This document shows positions 1-9,691 of a DNA stretch of 64,000 nucleotides, one piece after another. The notes below the pieces were generated by a model. That model did no database searches. It was not told the DNA's origin and saw only the letters and a program-made list of their open reading frames with translations. Numbering within the stretch: position 1 is the first letter of the stretch; each line of letters begins with the position of its first letter. Origin of the DNA: Streptomyces sp. NBC_01439 (GTDB lineage Bacteria; Actinomycetota; Actinomycetes; Streptomycetales; Streptomycetaceae); NCBI RefSeq assembly GCF_036227605.1, contig NZ_CP109487.1, forward strand, positions 8,667,001 to 8,731,000, in the 5' to 3' direction. Made by a program: the position numbers and the translations under genes.

Positions 1-1737
1 GGTCGGTGACCACATCGAGCTCGGCGGCGTCTACCTCGGCCCCAAGCTCCCCGAGTGGGCCAAGTTCCGGGTGACCAGCATGAGCGGCGCCGGCCGCCAC
101 GACTCGTGGGTCAACTTCACGCCCGGCGGCGAGGGTTGGTACCTCTTCGTCACCCGCATCCCCGTCAAGGCGCTCGTCCCCGGACACCGCACCAATTCCT
201 CGGACGGGGTCCCGGAGACCTGGAACACCGGCGCCAACGGTTGGAAGACCACCTTCCACGTCGAGGGACGCAAGGCGGCCATCTACCCCGTCATGGCGGA
301 GGACGCCACCGACGGCCACTACCGCATGCCGGCCGGGCTGCAGACCGACGGCGGGGACCGCGAGGTCTTCGTGCACCGCAACGGCTCCGGCTACGTGGTG
401 CTGTTCGAACGGGACACCCTGCCGCTGGCCAAGTCCGCCACCTGGCGCGAGGACGGCTCACTCGAGGTCGTCGTCGGCTACGCCGCGCAGGACATGCTCA
501 ACGCCTCCGAGTACGCCATGGCCCACGTGGTCGTACGCTCCCGCGCCCACGGCGCCGAACGCGTCGCCCCGATCACCTGGTACGGCGACGAGTTCCGCTT
601 CGCCGTCACCCCCGCCGCGATGCGCACGCTGGCCGGCGACATCCCGCTGGCCTCCGGCCGCTGGGACTTCTTCCTGCGCCGCCAGGACCACTCCGCGGTC
701 GCTCCGGAGGACCGCTCCGGCGACCTCATGATCAAGATGACGCAGGACCTGATCCCCACCCTGCCGCGGGACATGGCCAGCAACGAGCGCCGCTACGAGC
801 TGCAGTCGGAGGCCTACGACCGGCTCTCGCTGCTGGTCCACTCGGCGATGCCGGACGAGGCCCGCGGCCCCTACCGGCAGAAGCTGATGCGCACCAAGAC
901 GTATCCGGCGGCCCGCCGCAAGCCCGTGATGCAGGCCGTGCTCTTCGACGCCTTCAAGGGGACCCAGTACTCCGACAGCCCGCGCGCGCTGCACGAGGAG
1001 ATGGTCCGCCGGGGCCTGGACCTCGAGCACCTGTGGGTGGTGCGCGACGACCAGGTGGAGGTTCCCCCACCGCACGACCGGTGCGCATGTGGTCCCCCGA
1101 CTGGTACGAGGCCATGGCCCGGGCGAAGTACGTCGTGGCCAACAACCACATGCCGGACTGGTTCGAGAAGCGCGAGGGACAGGTCGTCGTGCAGACCTGG
1201 CACGGCACCCCGCTCAAGCGCATCGGACACGACATCGAAGCCGTCCACTTCGCGGACAAGCGGTACCTGGAGCGCGTGGAGAAGGAGGTGCAGAACTGGG
1301 ACATGCTGGTGTCCCCGAACAGCTTCAGCACCCCGATCCTCAAGCGGGCCTTCCAGTTCCCCGGCGAGATGGTCGCCCCCGGCCCGCTCGTGTACTCCTC
1401 CCCGGAACTGATCGGGGCGATCCGCAACATCGACTGCATCCAGCACGGTTACGCCGCCCGCTACCGCTGGTTCCAGCAGGAATTCTGCGACCTCGACGAC
1501 GGCTACGCCTCGGCCAGGCTCGCCGACCGCATCCTGATCGCCGGCGGGGACCTCGACCCCGGCCAGGCGCAGGCCCCCGCGGTCGGAGCCGTCCGCGGCC
1601 GTGCGGCGGGTCCGGCGGGTCCGCGAGCCGCGGCGGGGCAGACGGGTCAGGCAGGTCAGGCAGGTCACTGGAACGGAGGCACCCTCGGTCAGGTGCCGCG
1701 CCAGCCGGCGAGAAGAATGGATTCCGAGCATGTCTAA
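1..1737 (+). pseudogene. CDP-glycerol glycerophosphotransferase (TagF/TagB family), frameshifted and internally deleted, 5' end outside window
   Basis: The coding frame is open from base 2, so the gene begins before the window. The first part (to about 1060) is beta-rich sequence of unassigned fold leading into the transferase region. At a run of five C (1064-1068) the frame breaks: one extra C would restore continuity into a segment with the TagF-family motif QTWHGTPLKR (about 1195-1225), which holds the first catalytic His. The family normally continues for roughly 200 residues with a PTWR segment and a TDYSS motif. Here the sequence jumps from FPGEM directly to a typical C-terminal tail (SPELIGAIR ... 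FCDLDDGYASARLADR), so the second catalytic half is missing. Family members add glycerol- or polyol-phosphate to wall or surface polymers. This copy looks inactive. The last residues are low-complexity Gly/Ala/Gln, and the stop at 1735-1737 overlaps the next start by 8 bases. Confidence 0.75.
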
Positions 1738-3241
1738 GACAGCCCAGAGCACGCGCCGCGTCTTCACCGGCGTGGACGCCTCCGGGGCGGTGCCCATCGA
1801 GTATCGGTTCTCCCACGCACGCAACGGCAACCGCCATCTGGTCGTCGTCTTCGCGAACCGTTACGCGACCAACGAGTACGGCTGGGCCAACGGCAAGCTC
1901 GACCTGCTCCGCTCCAACATCCTGTGGGTCCGCGACCTGTTGGACGGCGCGAACACCTACTACCTGTGCAAGGGGATGGACTTCTCCCTGGAGCAGTCCG
2001 TCGCCGGGCTCATCTCGCGCGTCATGGGCGCCCTGTCGCTCTCGCCGGACCAGGTGACCATGTTCGGCAGCTCCAAGGGCGGCAGCGCGGCCCTGTTCTT
2101 CGGCCTCAAGTACGGTTTCAGGAACATCGTGGCCAGCGTGCCCCAGTTCCAGATCGGCACCCGCGTCAAGGAGGGCAACCCCGAGGCGGTCCGGGTGATG
2201 ATGGGCGAGGCGACGGAGCACAACGTACGCGTCCTCGACTCGGTCCTCCCCGACCTGGTGCACAGCGGAGCGAACCGCTCCGCCAACATCTACCTGGTCA
2301 CCTCGCCCCAGGACGAGCAGTACGCGAGCCAGGTGGAGCCGTTCGTCAGGCTGTTCCAGGCACACGAGAACTTCAACTTCGTCTACAACGACTCTCCCCT
2401 CATCACCGACCACGGGAAAGTCACGCTGCGCAACCTCCGCACCCTGATAGGGCTGTTGAACCTCCTCGTCGAGGGCATCACCCCCCGGTTCGGCATGATC
2501 CGCAACGGTCACGAGGAGCCCAAGCGCGACACGTCGGCCATCGACGCGTTCCTGACCCAGACCTCCCTGGTGCAGAAGGACGACTCCTTCCCCCGGCCGG
2601 TGGTGCTGACGCCGACGACGGAGGAGCGGGTCCCCGCGAACATGGTCCGTTTCACCGGCACCGCCGTGGGCGCCGTCCGCATCAGCTTCTGGCAGGACGG
2701 CAAGCACAAGGGCTCTGCGCCCGTTGCCCCCGACGGCACGTGGGTCTGGGAACGCAGCAGCCCCTGGCCCAAGGGGAGGCACGTCATCAGGCTGTTCGCC
2801 GCCGACGCGAACAACTACCAGACCGAGCGCACCGAAGCGGTCTTCACGGCCGTGGAGAACGCCTCCGCGGCCCTGCCCGAGTACGATGCCGCGCCCCCGC
2901 CGATGCCCCAGCCGGCGCAGCGCCTCGTGCTGTCGGTGACCGCCCCGGCCGCCCACCAGCAGCTGCCGGGCCCCGCCGTCGGCTTCGCGGGGTACGCCCC
3001 GGGCGCCGTTCGCGTGGACTTCCAGGAGGGCGGAGCCGCCCTGGGCACGTGCGAGGTGCGGGCCGACGGCAGTTGGCAGTGGGAGCCCGGCTGGGCCTGG
3101 AACCAGGGCGACCACTTCGTCGAGGCCATCGCGGTGGACGCCGTCGGCAACGCCTCCCCGTGGACGGCCGTCCCCTTCACCCTGATCATGAACTCCTACC
3201 CCGTACCCGCGCAGGGGGCGTTCTTCAACCCACGGTACTGA
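1730..3241 (+). CDS. Asp2/XcbB-like alpha/beta-hydrolase-fold surface-polysaccharide protein with two C-terminal Ig-like repeats
   Basis: A 503-residue protein. The N-terminal two thirds resemble the alpha/beta-hydrolase-type proteins of the accessory secretion (Asp2) and capsule (XcbB/CpsF) families. A nucleophile-elbow motif GSSKGG lies at residues 113-118, with a downstream DHGK that could supply the catalytic His. The last 170 residues hold two similar beta-sandwich repeats, each with a DGxWxWE core, like bacterial Ig-like domains. No signal peptide is visible. The ATG at 1730 overlaps the broken glycerophosphotransferase gene by 8 bases, suggesting coupled translation in a surface-polymer operon. 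A role in modifying or exporting a surface glycan or glycoprotein is inferred from context. The 3' end overlaps the convergent gene by 17 bases. Confidence 0.7.
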   Translation: MSKTAQSTRRVFTGVDASGAVPIEYRFSHARNGNRHLVVVFANRYATNEYGWANGKLDLLRSNILWVRDLLDGANTYYLCKGMDFSLEQSVAGLISRVMGALSLSPDQVTMFGSSKGGSAALFFGLKYGFRNIVASVPQFQIGTRVKEGNPEAVRVMMGEATEHNVRVLDSVLPDLVHSGANRSANIYLVTSPQDEQYASQVEPFVRLFQAHENFNFVYNDSPLITDHGKVTLRNLRTLIGLLNLLVEGITPRFGMIRNGHEEPKRDTSAIDAFLTQTSLVQKDDSFPRPVVLTPTTEERVPANMVRFTGTAVGAVRISFWQDGKHKGSAPVAPDGTWVWERSSPWPKGRHVIRLFAADANNYQTERTEAVFTAVENASAALPEYDAAPPPMPQPAQRLVLSVTAPAAHQQLPGPAVGFAGYAPGAVRVDFQEGGAALGTCEVRADGSWQWEPGWAWNQGDHFVEAIAVDAVGNASPWTAVPFTLIMNSYPVPAQGAFFNPRY

Positions 3242-4157
3242 TCGTGGCCGGGTCCTCGGGACGGGGCACCCGCATCACCAGCGGCCGGTGGTCGGACGCC
3301 TTGGTGTCCACCACCTCGCAGGCGGTGCGGGGCAGCTGGGTGAACAGGTAGTCGATCTTCGTGCCGTCCTTGAGGGTGGCGCGCCCCTTCTTCGAGCTGC
3401 CCTTCTGGTCGCACTCGCGGTACGTGGTGTACGGCTCCGACGGCCAGATCCAGGCGGAGGCGTTCCGGTCGCCCACCGGCGGCGGGGTGTTGAAGTCCCC
3501 GCCGAAGATCGTGGCGGCGTCCGTCGACGCGGCGGCCACCAGGGAGCTCAGCTGGTCGTCGCGGAAGTCCCAGTCCGGGTGGTCGGCGTCGCTCTCCCGC
3601 AGCGACAGGTGCGCGTTGCACACCCGCAGCCGCTGGGCCGGGACCCGCGCGCACAGGATCCCGCGGTGCAGTCCCACCGTCGGCTGCTCGCTCGGTATCG
3701 CCTCCACGTCGGCCAGCGGGGACCCGGCCAGCAGACCGTAGCCCGCCTGGCCCCGGCCCTGCCCGGTGCAGCCGACGGGCGTACGGCCGCCCGCCGAGTC
3801 GACCTCGGCGTACGGTTCGAAGGCCGTGTGCCACTGCGGGCCGAGGGCGCGGGCGAAGGACTGCAGGTCCTCGGAGCACACCTCCTGCAGGAGCAGGACC
3901 TGGACGTCGGAACCGTCGATCAGTTCGCCCAGTTGCCGGAGCTTCTCCTTCGGGCCCCCGGTCTTCTCGCAGCCCCACTGCCGCACCCCGCACATGTTCC
4001 AGGTGGCCACGGTGACCTCGTCGGCCTTCCCGGGGCCCGCACCGGCGCCCGTGACCGGATCCTGGCTCTGCGCCGAGGTGCACGCCACCGCGGTCAACAG
4101 GCTCAGGGTCGCCGCCGTGCGGCCGAACCGGCGGCGGAGCACCGCCGCCGCGACCAC
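3225..4157 (-). CDS. Secreted endonuclease/exonuclease/phosphatase (EEP) family protein
   Basis: A 310-residue protein with an N-terminal export signal (RRR, then hydrophobic LSLLTAVAC). The Cys near residue 26 could be a lipoprotein anchor, although Ala at -3 is not ideal. The EEP superfamily motifs are visible: TWNMCG (metal site, Asn), LLQEV (catalytic Glu), GDFNTP (Asp/Asn) and SDHRPLV (terminal Asp/His). The family cleaves phosphodiester or phosphomonoester bonds in nucleic acids, inositol phosphates or sphingolipids, and the substrate here cannot be read from sequence. The GTG start at 4157 follows a GGAG element with 8 bases between. The gene is single and convergent with its upstream-listed neighbour. 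Confidence 0.85.
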   Translation of the reverse strand: MVAAAVLRRRFGRTAATLSLLTAVACTSAQSQDPVTGAGAGPGKADEVTVATWNMCGVRQWGCEKTGGPKEKLRQLGELIDGSDVQVLLLQEVCSEDLQSFARALGPQWHTAFEPYAEVDSAGGRTPVGCTGQGRGQAGYGLLAGSPLADVEAIPSEQPTVGLHRGILCARVPAQRLRVCNAHLSLRESDADHPDWDFRDDQLSSLVAAASTDAATIFGGDFNTPPPVGDRNASAWIWPSEPYTTYRECDQKGSSKKGRATLKDGTKIDYLFTQLPRTACEVVDTKASDHRPLVMRVPRPEDPATISTVG

Positions 4158-4385
4158 CGCCCGGTCTCCATGTGTCTCTGCATTCGGACATCATTGGGTA
4201 TGAGCCGGTCAGACCGTGCACCGGGCCCGGCACGCCCGCTTCCGCATCCCGCCGCGTGCCGTGCGGTACACATCGGAAGACCAGGCCAAACGCGTGTGAC
4301 GAAGAGCGATCGGCTGGCGTAGGTTCCTTCCTGGCCCGCCGGTCCGGCGCGTCATCTCGTTTTCGTTCCCTGGGGGTTCTTCAGC

Positions 4386-5111
4386 ATGTCCGCAATTCCG
4401 GTCGGCCCGCCGCCGTCCCCGTACGCCGCACCCGATGTGAAGGGCATGCGGTTGCGCGCGCCCGTGGGCCTGGCCATCGCACTGACCGTGCTGTTCGCCT
4501 TGGTCATCGGATTCGACGTCTTCGGCGTGTACGTCGACTGGAACTCCCGCTCGATCCTGGAAAGGCTGTTGGCGGATTCCGCCGCGGTCAGCGATGCCGA
4601 GCTGGACCAGGCCGACCGTCTGGCGGTTAGGGCCGGCATGTTCCAGGGCCAGGCCGCCATCGTGACCGGCATCGTCTTCATCATCTGGTTCCTCCGGGTC
4701 CGCACGAACGCCGAGGTCTTCGCCCCGGGTGCGGAAAAGCTCCCGCGGGGCTGGGCCATCGGCGCCTGGTTCATACCGTTCGCCAACCTCGTGCTGCCGT
4801 ACCGGATCGCCGTCACCACCTGGATTTCGAGCACGCCCTTCGGCGCTGACGGACAGCAGCGGTGGTTCCGCTTGACCCTGGTCAACCTCTGGTGGGGCAC
4901 CTTCGTGCTCGCCAAGGCCCTGGGATGGTACGGAGGTCGCTCCTACGCCAGCGCCGAGACCACCGAGGGCGTGCGCGACGCCGTCACGACGATGCTGGCC
5001 GCTGACCTCATCGACATCGTGGCCGCCGTCCTCGCCGTGCTCTTCGTCCGCAGGTTGACGGCCATGCAGCACGCGAGGGCCGCACGGGGACCGGTCGTCG
5101 CAGCGGTGTAG
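4386..5111 (+). CDS. DUF4328 domain-containing membrane protein
   Basis: A 241-residue integral membrane protein. After a Pro-rich N-terminus come four hydrophobic segments (about residues 26-48, 82-104, 120-140 and 198-218). It carries the DUF4328 signature of a WFLRVRTNAEVF-like stretch, GWAIGAWFIPFANL and a conserved Trp-rich NLWWG segment. Streptomyces genomes carry many paralogs of this family, and its function is unknown. It is transcribed divergently from the EEP gene across a 228-base spacer, so it probably has its own promoter. No catalytic residues are recognised. Confidence 0.85.
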   Translation: MSAIPVGPPPSPYAAPDVKGMRLRAPVGLAIALTVLFALVIGFDVFGVYVDWNSRSILERLLADSAAVSDAELDQADRLAVRAGMFQGQAAIVTGIVFIIWFLRVRTNAEVFAPGAEKLPRGWAIGAWFIPFANLVLPYRIAVTTWISSTPFGADGQQRWFRLTLVNLWWGTFVLAKALGWYGGRSYASAETTEGVRDAVTTMLAADLIDIVAAVLAVLFVRRLTAMQHARAARGPVVAAV

Positions 5112-5145
5112 CGGTGCTCGTGCGGACACCCCCTAGGGTGGGGTG

Positions 5146-6105
5146 GTGACGAACGCGAGTACGAGACCGAGCGGTGACCGGGTGCTGTACGGGTGCATGG
5201 GCCTGGGCGGGGGCTGGGACCCCGACCCGTACGGGCCGGCGGACATCGACGCCGCCGAGGCGGCCGTCGCCGCCGCCCTCGACATCGGCATCACCACCTT
5301 CGACCACGCCGACATCTACCGGCACGGGAAGGCCGAGGCCGTCTTCGGCGAGGTGCTCGCTCGCGCACCGGGGCTGCGAGAGCGCATCACCCTCCAGACC
5401 AAGTGCGGGATCCGGCTGGGCAACAAGGACCGCCCGGGGATGTACGACCTGCGCGGGGAGAGCATCACGCGGCGCGTCGAGGAGAGCCTGACCCGGCTGC
5501 GGACCGATGCGATCGACGTCCTCCTGCTGCACCGCCCCGATCCGCTGGCGGACGTGGACTCGATCGCCTCCGCGCTGACCTCACTGCACCGCCAGGGCCT
5601 CGTACGGGGCTTCGGCGTGTCGAACATGGGCGCCGCCCAGATCGCCCACCTCCAGGCCCGGCTCGACGTCGCGTTGGTGGCGAACCAGCTGGAGATGAGC
5701 CTGCACAGCCGTGCCTGGGTCGAGGCCGGGGTCCTGCTCAACACCCCGGAATCCGCGCAGAACGGGTTCCCGTTCGGCACGCTGGAGCACTGCCGCGACA
5801 ACGGCATCGGCCTCCAGGCCTGGGGCGCTCTGGCGCAGGGCCGCTTCACCGGACGCGAGGAGACGCCCGCCGAGCGGGCCACCGCGCAGCTGCTGGCCGA
5901 GTTGGCCCGGCAGAAGGACACCACGCCCGAGTCGGTCCTGCTGTGGTGGCTGATGCGGCACCCCGCCGCCATCGCGCCGGTCATCGGCAGCGCGCGCCCC
6001 GAGCGGATCCTCGCTTGCCGCGACGCGGCGCTACGGGAGCCCGAGCTCACGCACGAGGAGTGGTACGAGCTCTGGATCACGGCCCGGGGCGTGCGGCTGC
6101 CCTGA
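5146..6105 (+). CDS. Aldo/keto reductase
   Basis: A TIM-barrel oxidoreductase of about 320 residues that reduces carbonyls with NADPH. The catalytic tetrad is visible: Asp in FDHAD, Tyr in DIYRHG, Lys in LQTKCG and His in LLLHRP. The C-terminal cofactor-binding part contains PVIGSARPERI, as in YdhF-type reductases. Two GTG codons are adjacent (5143 and 5146). A TAGGGT hexamer (5134-5139) followed by six bases ends exactly at 5146, so this may be a leaderless start. The gene stands alone and the substrate is unknown. Confidence 0.88.
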   Translation: MTNASTRPSGDRVLYGCMGLGGGWDPDPYGPADIDAAEAAVAAALDIGITTFDHADIYRHGKAEAVFGEVLARAPGLRERITLQTKCGIRLGNKDRPGMYDLRGESITRRVEESLTRLRTDAIDVLLLHRPDPLADVDSIASALTSLHRQGLVRGFGVSNMGAAQIAHLQARLDVALVANQLEMSLHSRAWVEAGVLLNTPESAQNGFPFGTLEHCRDNGIGLQAWGALAQGRFTGREETPAERATAQLLAELARQKDTTPESVLLWWLMRHPAAIAPVIGSARPERILACRDAALREPELTHEEWYELWITARGVRLP

Positions 6106-6197
6106 TCCGACGGGGCGCGGGAGCGGGGGTTAGCCCCAGCGGCTGCCGACCGGGAAGCCGGATGGGACCCTGAGGCGAGATCAACAAGGCTTGTGCC

Positions 6198-7700
6198 ATG
6201 ACGACTTACCCGCACAAGGCCCTGCTCCTCGCCCTCGCCACGGCCACCGTGGCGGCCTCGCTGACCGCGACCGCCGCCCCGGCCGTGGCCCGGCCCGCCC
6301 CAGCCGCCCCGCGGCTCGACTGGCACCGCTGTGCCCATCCGGACGCGCCCGCCGCCCAGGAGTGCGCCGAGCTGCCCGTCCCGCTCGACTACGACGACCC
6401 CGACGGCAGACAGCTCACCCTCGCCGTCTCGAGGATCCGCAGCGACCGCCCCGGGGCCCGGCGCGGCACGCTGGTGGTGATACCCGGCGGACCGGGCGGG
6501 TCCGGCGTGCAGCGCCTGACGCAGAAGGGCGACGCCCTGCGTCGGGAGCTCGCCGGGGCCTACGACCTCGTCGCCTTCGATCCGCGCGGAGTGGGCGCCA
6601 GCACCACCGCGAGCTGCGACCTCGCCCCCGAGGACCGGTACTTGACCAGCCTGCGCTCCTGGCCGGGCCCGAACGGCGAGATCACCGAGAACATCGCCCG
6701 GTCCCGGCGCATCGCCGAGGCCTGCGCCCGCAACGGCGGCCCCGAGCTGCGCAGTTTCACCACGGCCAACCAGGTCCGCGACATGGACCGCTTCCGCGAG
6801 GCGCTCGGCGAGCGGAAGCTCTCCGCCTGGGGCACCTCGTACGGGACCTACGCGGGCGCCGTGTACGCGCAGAAGTATCCCCGGCACACCGACCGTTGGG
6901 TCCTCGACAGCAGCGGCGACCCCGACCCGAAGCGGGTCGCCCGTGGCTGGCTGGCGAACATGTCGCAGGGTGCGGCGGACCGCTTCCCCGACTTCGCGGC
7001 CTGGGCGACCCACCCCGACCGGGACCGGGACGGCCTGCGCCTGGCCGCGGCGGCGCAGGAAGTGGAGCCGCTCGTCGTCTCGCTCGCGGCCCGGCTGGAC
7101 CGCGAACCGAGGACGACGACCCCCGGAGTGCCGCTGACCGGCAGCGGCCTGCGCCAGGCCCTGCAGAACGCGCTCTACGCCGACGCCGCCTTCGCCTCCT
7201 TCGCCCGGCTCGTACAGGCGGCGCAGGACCCGGCGGGGACCCCGGTGCTCCCCAAGGAGCTCGCCGCACCCATCCGGAACGAGGACGCCGCGCTCATGGT
7301 CAGCGTCATCTGCAACGACGTGGCGTGGCCGGACGCGTCCGTGGCCTCGTACCGGCGGGCGGTCGACGCGGACCGCGCCCGGTACCCGCTCACGGCCGGC
7401 ATGCCGGTGAACGTACTGCCCTGTTCCTTCTGGCAGACCCCCGTGCAGAAGCCGACCCGGATCACCGACGACGGCCCGTCCAACATCCTCATGATCCAGA
7501 GCCGCCGGGACCCGGCCACCCCGCTCTCCGGGGGCCTGAAGATGCGCGAGGCGCTGGGCGACCGGGCCCGGCTGGTGACCGTCGAGCAGGGCGGCCACGG
7601 GCTGTACCTCGGCAACGGCAACGCGTGCGGCGACCGGGCCGTCACCGAGTTCCTCACGAGCGGCCGCCGTCCGGCCCGGGACACGGACTGCGCGAACTGA
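6198..7700 (+). CDS. Secreted alpha/beta hydrolase, tripeptidyl-aminopeptidase (SlpD/E, TAP) type
   Basis: A 500-residue protein with a signal peptide (about residues 1-31, ending AVA-RPAP). The N-terminal hydrolase domain has an oxyanion motif GGPGGSG, a conserved DPRGVG stretch and the nucleophile elbow GTSYG at about residues 212-216. The C-terminal TAP-like domain supplies the Asp (SRRDPATP) and His (GGHGL). Paired Cys residues suit an extracellular enzyme. Related Streptomyces enzymes remove tripeptides from the N-terminus of secreted proteins. The gene is monocistronic, with a hairpin-capable region beginning about 120 bases after the stop. Confidence 0.88.
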   Translation: MTTYPHKALLLALATATVAASLTATAAPAVARPAPAAPRLDWHRCAHPDAPAAQECAELPVPLDYDDPDGRQLTLAVSRIRSDRPGARRGTLVVIPGGPGGSGVQRLTQKGDALRRELAGAYDLVAFDPRGVGASTTASCDLAPEDRYLTSLRSWPGPNGEITENIARSRRIAEACARNGGPELRSFTTANQVRDMDRFREALGERKLSAWGTSYGTYAGAVYAQKYPRHTDRWVLDSSGDPDPKRVARGWLANMSQGAADRFPDFAAWATHPDRDRDGLRLAAAAQEVEPLVVSLAARLDREPRTTTPGVPLTGSGLRQALQNALYADAAFASFARLVQAAQDPAGTPVLPKELAAPIRNEDAALMVSVICNDVAWPDASVASYRRAVDADRARYPLTAGMPVNVLPCSFWQTPVQKPTRITDDGPSNILMIQSRRDPATPLSGGLKMREALGDRARLVTVEQGGHGLYLGNGNACGDRAVTEFLTSGRRPARDTDCAN

Positions 7701-8072
7701 GCCGGCCCCCCGCACCGCTACCGCTTCCCGCGCACGGGCGCAAGCGGGGAGAGAAGCCTCCCGGCAAGGTGCCGGGCCGCGCCCCGTCACCGCCCCGGTC
7801 CCGCGCAACCCGTACGACGTCACCCGCCATGCCGGGGTGACGGCGGGACCGGCCGCCCCGCCCCCGCCCGAGGGTGAACTCCGGGCCGCCGCAAGGGTCC
7901 TCGCCGACCGGGGCGGCCGCCCGCGGATGCCTCCCGCTCCCGTCCCAGGGTACTTTCCGTGCGGTCTTGGCCCCTGATATCCATCCGTACTTGTGGGTAC
8001 TGCGGCCGAATGGCGCCGGATTTGATAGTTCTGGACTGGTCCGGTGTGAGAAAGCTGCGGGAAGGACACGGC
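7701..8072. other. 372-base intergenic region with two inverted repeats
   Basis: No convincing gene is seen. An 8-bp stem (7818-7825 with 7835-7842, 9-base loop) could end transcription of the upstream peptidase gene. A second pair, GGCCGCCCCG at 7851-7860 and CGGGGCGGCC at 7909-7918, is separated by 48 bases and could form a long-range RNA structure. The less GC-rich stretch near 8020-8040 (TTTGATAGT) is the likely promoter zone for the small gene at 8073. Confidence 0.45.
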
Positions 8073-8246
8073 ATGTTCGATCTACTACGCCCGGAGACCG
8101 TCATGTGCCCCTTCTGCAAGGCCACCGCCGCCGACGGAGTGGTGCGGACCCTGCGGACCGGAGCGGGGTCACTGTCGGTGACCTGGCACGCCCTCAACTG
8201 CCCGCACTACGCGGCCGACCGGATCCTCGCCGAGAAGGAGGGTTGA
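8073..8246 (+). CDS. Small Cys-rich conserved hypothetical protein
   Basis: A 57-residue protein starting MFDLLRPE. It has a CPFC pair near the N-terminus and a C-P-H cluster (LNCPHY) near the end, which together could bind one zinc ion. The ATG at 8073 follows a GGGAAGGA ribosome site. Coding bias is good and a strong hairpin follows the stop. The function is unknown. A small zinc-ribbon partner of a larger protein or nucleic acid is conceivable, but nothing in the context fixes this. Confidence 0.6.
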   Translation: MFDLLRPETVMCPFCKATAADGVVRTLRTGAGSLSVTWHALNCPHYAADRILAEKEG

Positions 8247-8250
8247 CCGG

Positions 8251-8280
8251 CGCCGCCCCCGGACTGCTCCGGGGGCGGCG
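8251..8280 (+). terminator. Rho-independent-like hairpin after the small Cys-rich gene
   Basis: A perfect 13-bp GC stem (8251-8263 with 8268-8280) and a CTGC loop lie 5 bases after the stop at 8246. No U-tract follows, which is usual for Streptomyces terminators. Confidence 0.7.
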
Positions 8281-8340
8281 ACGTGCGGGAGCGGTCCCCT
8301 GCGGCAAAAATGAGGAGGGACCGGCGAGGAGGAGCGGCGC

Positions 8341-9681
8341 ATGACCAGTCCAGCTGAGCGGCTCCGGCGCGGACGGGCCGTCCGCAAGATCACCGGCCGT
8401 GCCGCGCACGGTCGGTGGACCGCTTCGCCGGACCGGCCCGACCCCGTCGGGGTGCTACAGCGGCAGGCCACCGACCGGGTGCCTGAACTGCTGCCGATCC
8501 GCTACGGCCGGATGGCGGCCTCGCCGCTCGCCTTCCTGCGCGGCGCGGCCTCCGTCATGGCCGCCGATCTGGCCACCGCACCGCAGACCGGCCTGACCGT
8601 CCAGCTGTGCGGGGACGCACACCTGCTCAACTTCGGCATGTTCGCCTCTCCGGAACGCGCCCTGCTCTTCGACCTCAACGACTTCGACGAGACCTTCCCC
8701 GGACCCTTCGAATGGGACGTCAAACGGCTCGCCGCGAGCGTCGCGGTGGCCGCCCGCGACAACGGACACGGCGACGACCGCGCCGCGCGGGCGGCCCTCG
8801 GCGCGGCCCGGGCCTACCGGCAGACCATCCGGGAGCTCGCCGGACACCGCGAGCTGGACGTCTGGTACCACCGGACCGACACCGCCGATCTGCTGCCCCT
8901 CATCCGCAAGGGCGAACAGCGCGACCGGGTGGAGGCCAACCTGGCGCGCGCCCGCCGCCGCACCAGCCTGCGCGCGCTCGGCAAGCTCACCGAGGTCCAG
9001 GGCGGACGCCGGCGGATCATCCACGACCCGCCGCTGCTGGAGCCCCTCGCCCGGGCGGACTCACGGGAGGTCGACCAGATCTTCGACAAGTACCGCAGCA
9101 CCCTGCCCGAGGAGCGCCGCCTCCTGCTGGACCGGTTCCGGTTCGCCGACGCGGCGCGCAAGGTGGTCGGCGTCGGGAGCGTGGGCACCCGCTGCTTCAT
9201 CGTCCTGCTCCTCGGGCGCGATGCCGACGACCCGCTCTTCCTACAGATCAAGGAAGCCGTACCGTCCGTCCTGCAGGGCCACCTCCCGGACGACGAGCAC
9301 GAGCACCAAGGGCACCGGGTGGTCGCGGGCCAGCGCCGCATGCAGGCCGCGGGCGACATCTTCCTCGGCTGGACGACCGGACCCGCCGGGCGCCACTTCT
9401 ACGGCCGGCAGCTGCGCGACATGAAGGGGTCGGCCGATCTCGCAGGCATGCCCCCGGGCCTGCTGGCCCGGTACGCCGAGCTGTGCGGCAGGTCCCTGGC
9501 CCGCGCCCACGCCCGCACCGGCGACCGCATCGCCATCGCGGGCTACCTCGGCGGCGCCGACACCTTCGACCGCGCCGTGGCCGGCTTCGCGCTCCGCTAC
9601 GCGGACCGCACCCGTGCCGATCACGCGCTGCTGACCGCCGCCGTCGCCGACGGGAGGATCACCGCGACCAGCGGTGTCTGA
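8341..9681 (+). CDS. DUF2252 family protein (first of two in the window)
   Basis: A 446-residue cytoplasmic protein of the DUF2252 family, which has a kinase-like fold of unknown substrate. Recognisable blocks are IRYGRM, the QLCGDAHLLNFG motif resembling a kinase-type catalytic loop, and DLNDFDETFPGPFEWDVKRL, where Asp residues could bind metal. A purine-rich GAGGAGGAG element precedes the ATG. A paralog lies on the other strand at 40453-41892. Biochemical activity has not been established for the family. The gene is convergent with the MFS gene and shares a hairpin with it. Confidence 0.85.
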   Translation: MTSPAERLRRGRAVRKITGRAAHGRWTASPDRPDPVGVLQRQATDRVPELLPIRYGRMAASPLAFLRGAASVMAADLATAPQTGLTVQLCGDAHLLNFGMFASPERALLFDLNDFDETFPGPFEWDVKRLAASVAVAARDNGHGDDRAARAALGAARAYRQTIRELAGHRELDVWYHRTDTADLLPLIRKGEQRDRVEANLARARRRTSLRALGKLTEVQGGRRRIIHDPPLLEPLARADSREVDQIFDKYRSTLPEERRLLLDRFRFADAARKVVGVGSVGTRCFIVLLLGRDADDPLFLQIKEAVPSVLQGHLPDDEHEHQGHRVVAGQRRMQAAGDIFLGWTTGPAGRHFYGRQLRDMKGSADLAGMPPGLLARYAELCGRSLARAHARTGDRIAIAGYLGGADTFDRAVAGFALRYADRTRADHALLTAAVADGRITATSGV

Positions 9682-9691
9682 GCCGGCCCCG

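Noticed and set aside
1600..1730. Repeat-rich C-terminal tail as a functional choline-binding or wall-binding repeat
   Set aside because: The Gln-Ala-Gly units are few and irregular, without aromatic residues, and lie in a broken gene.
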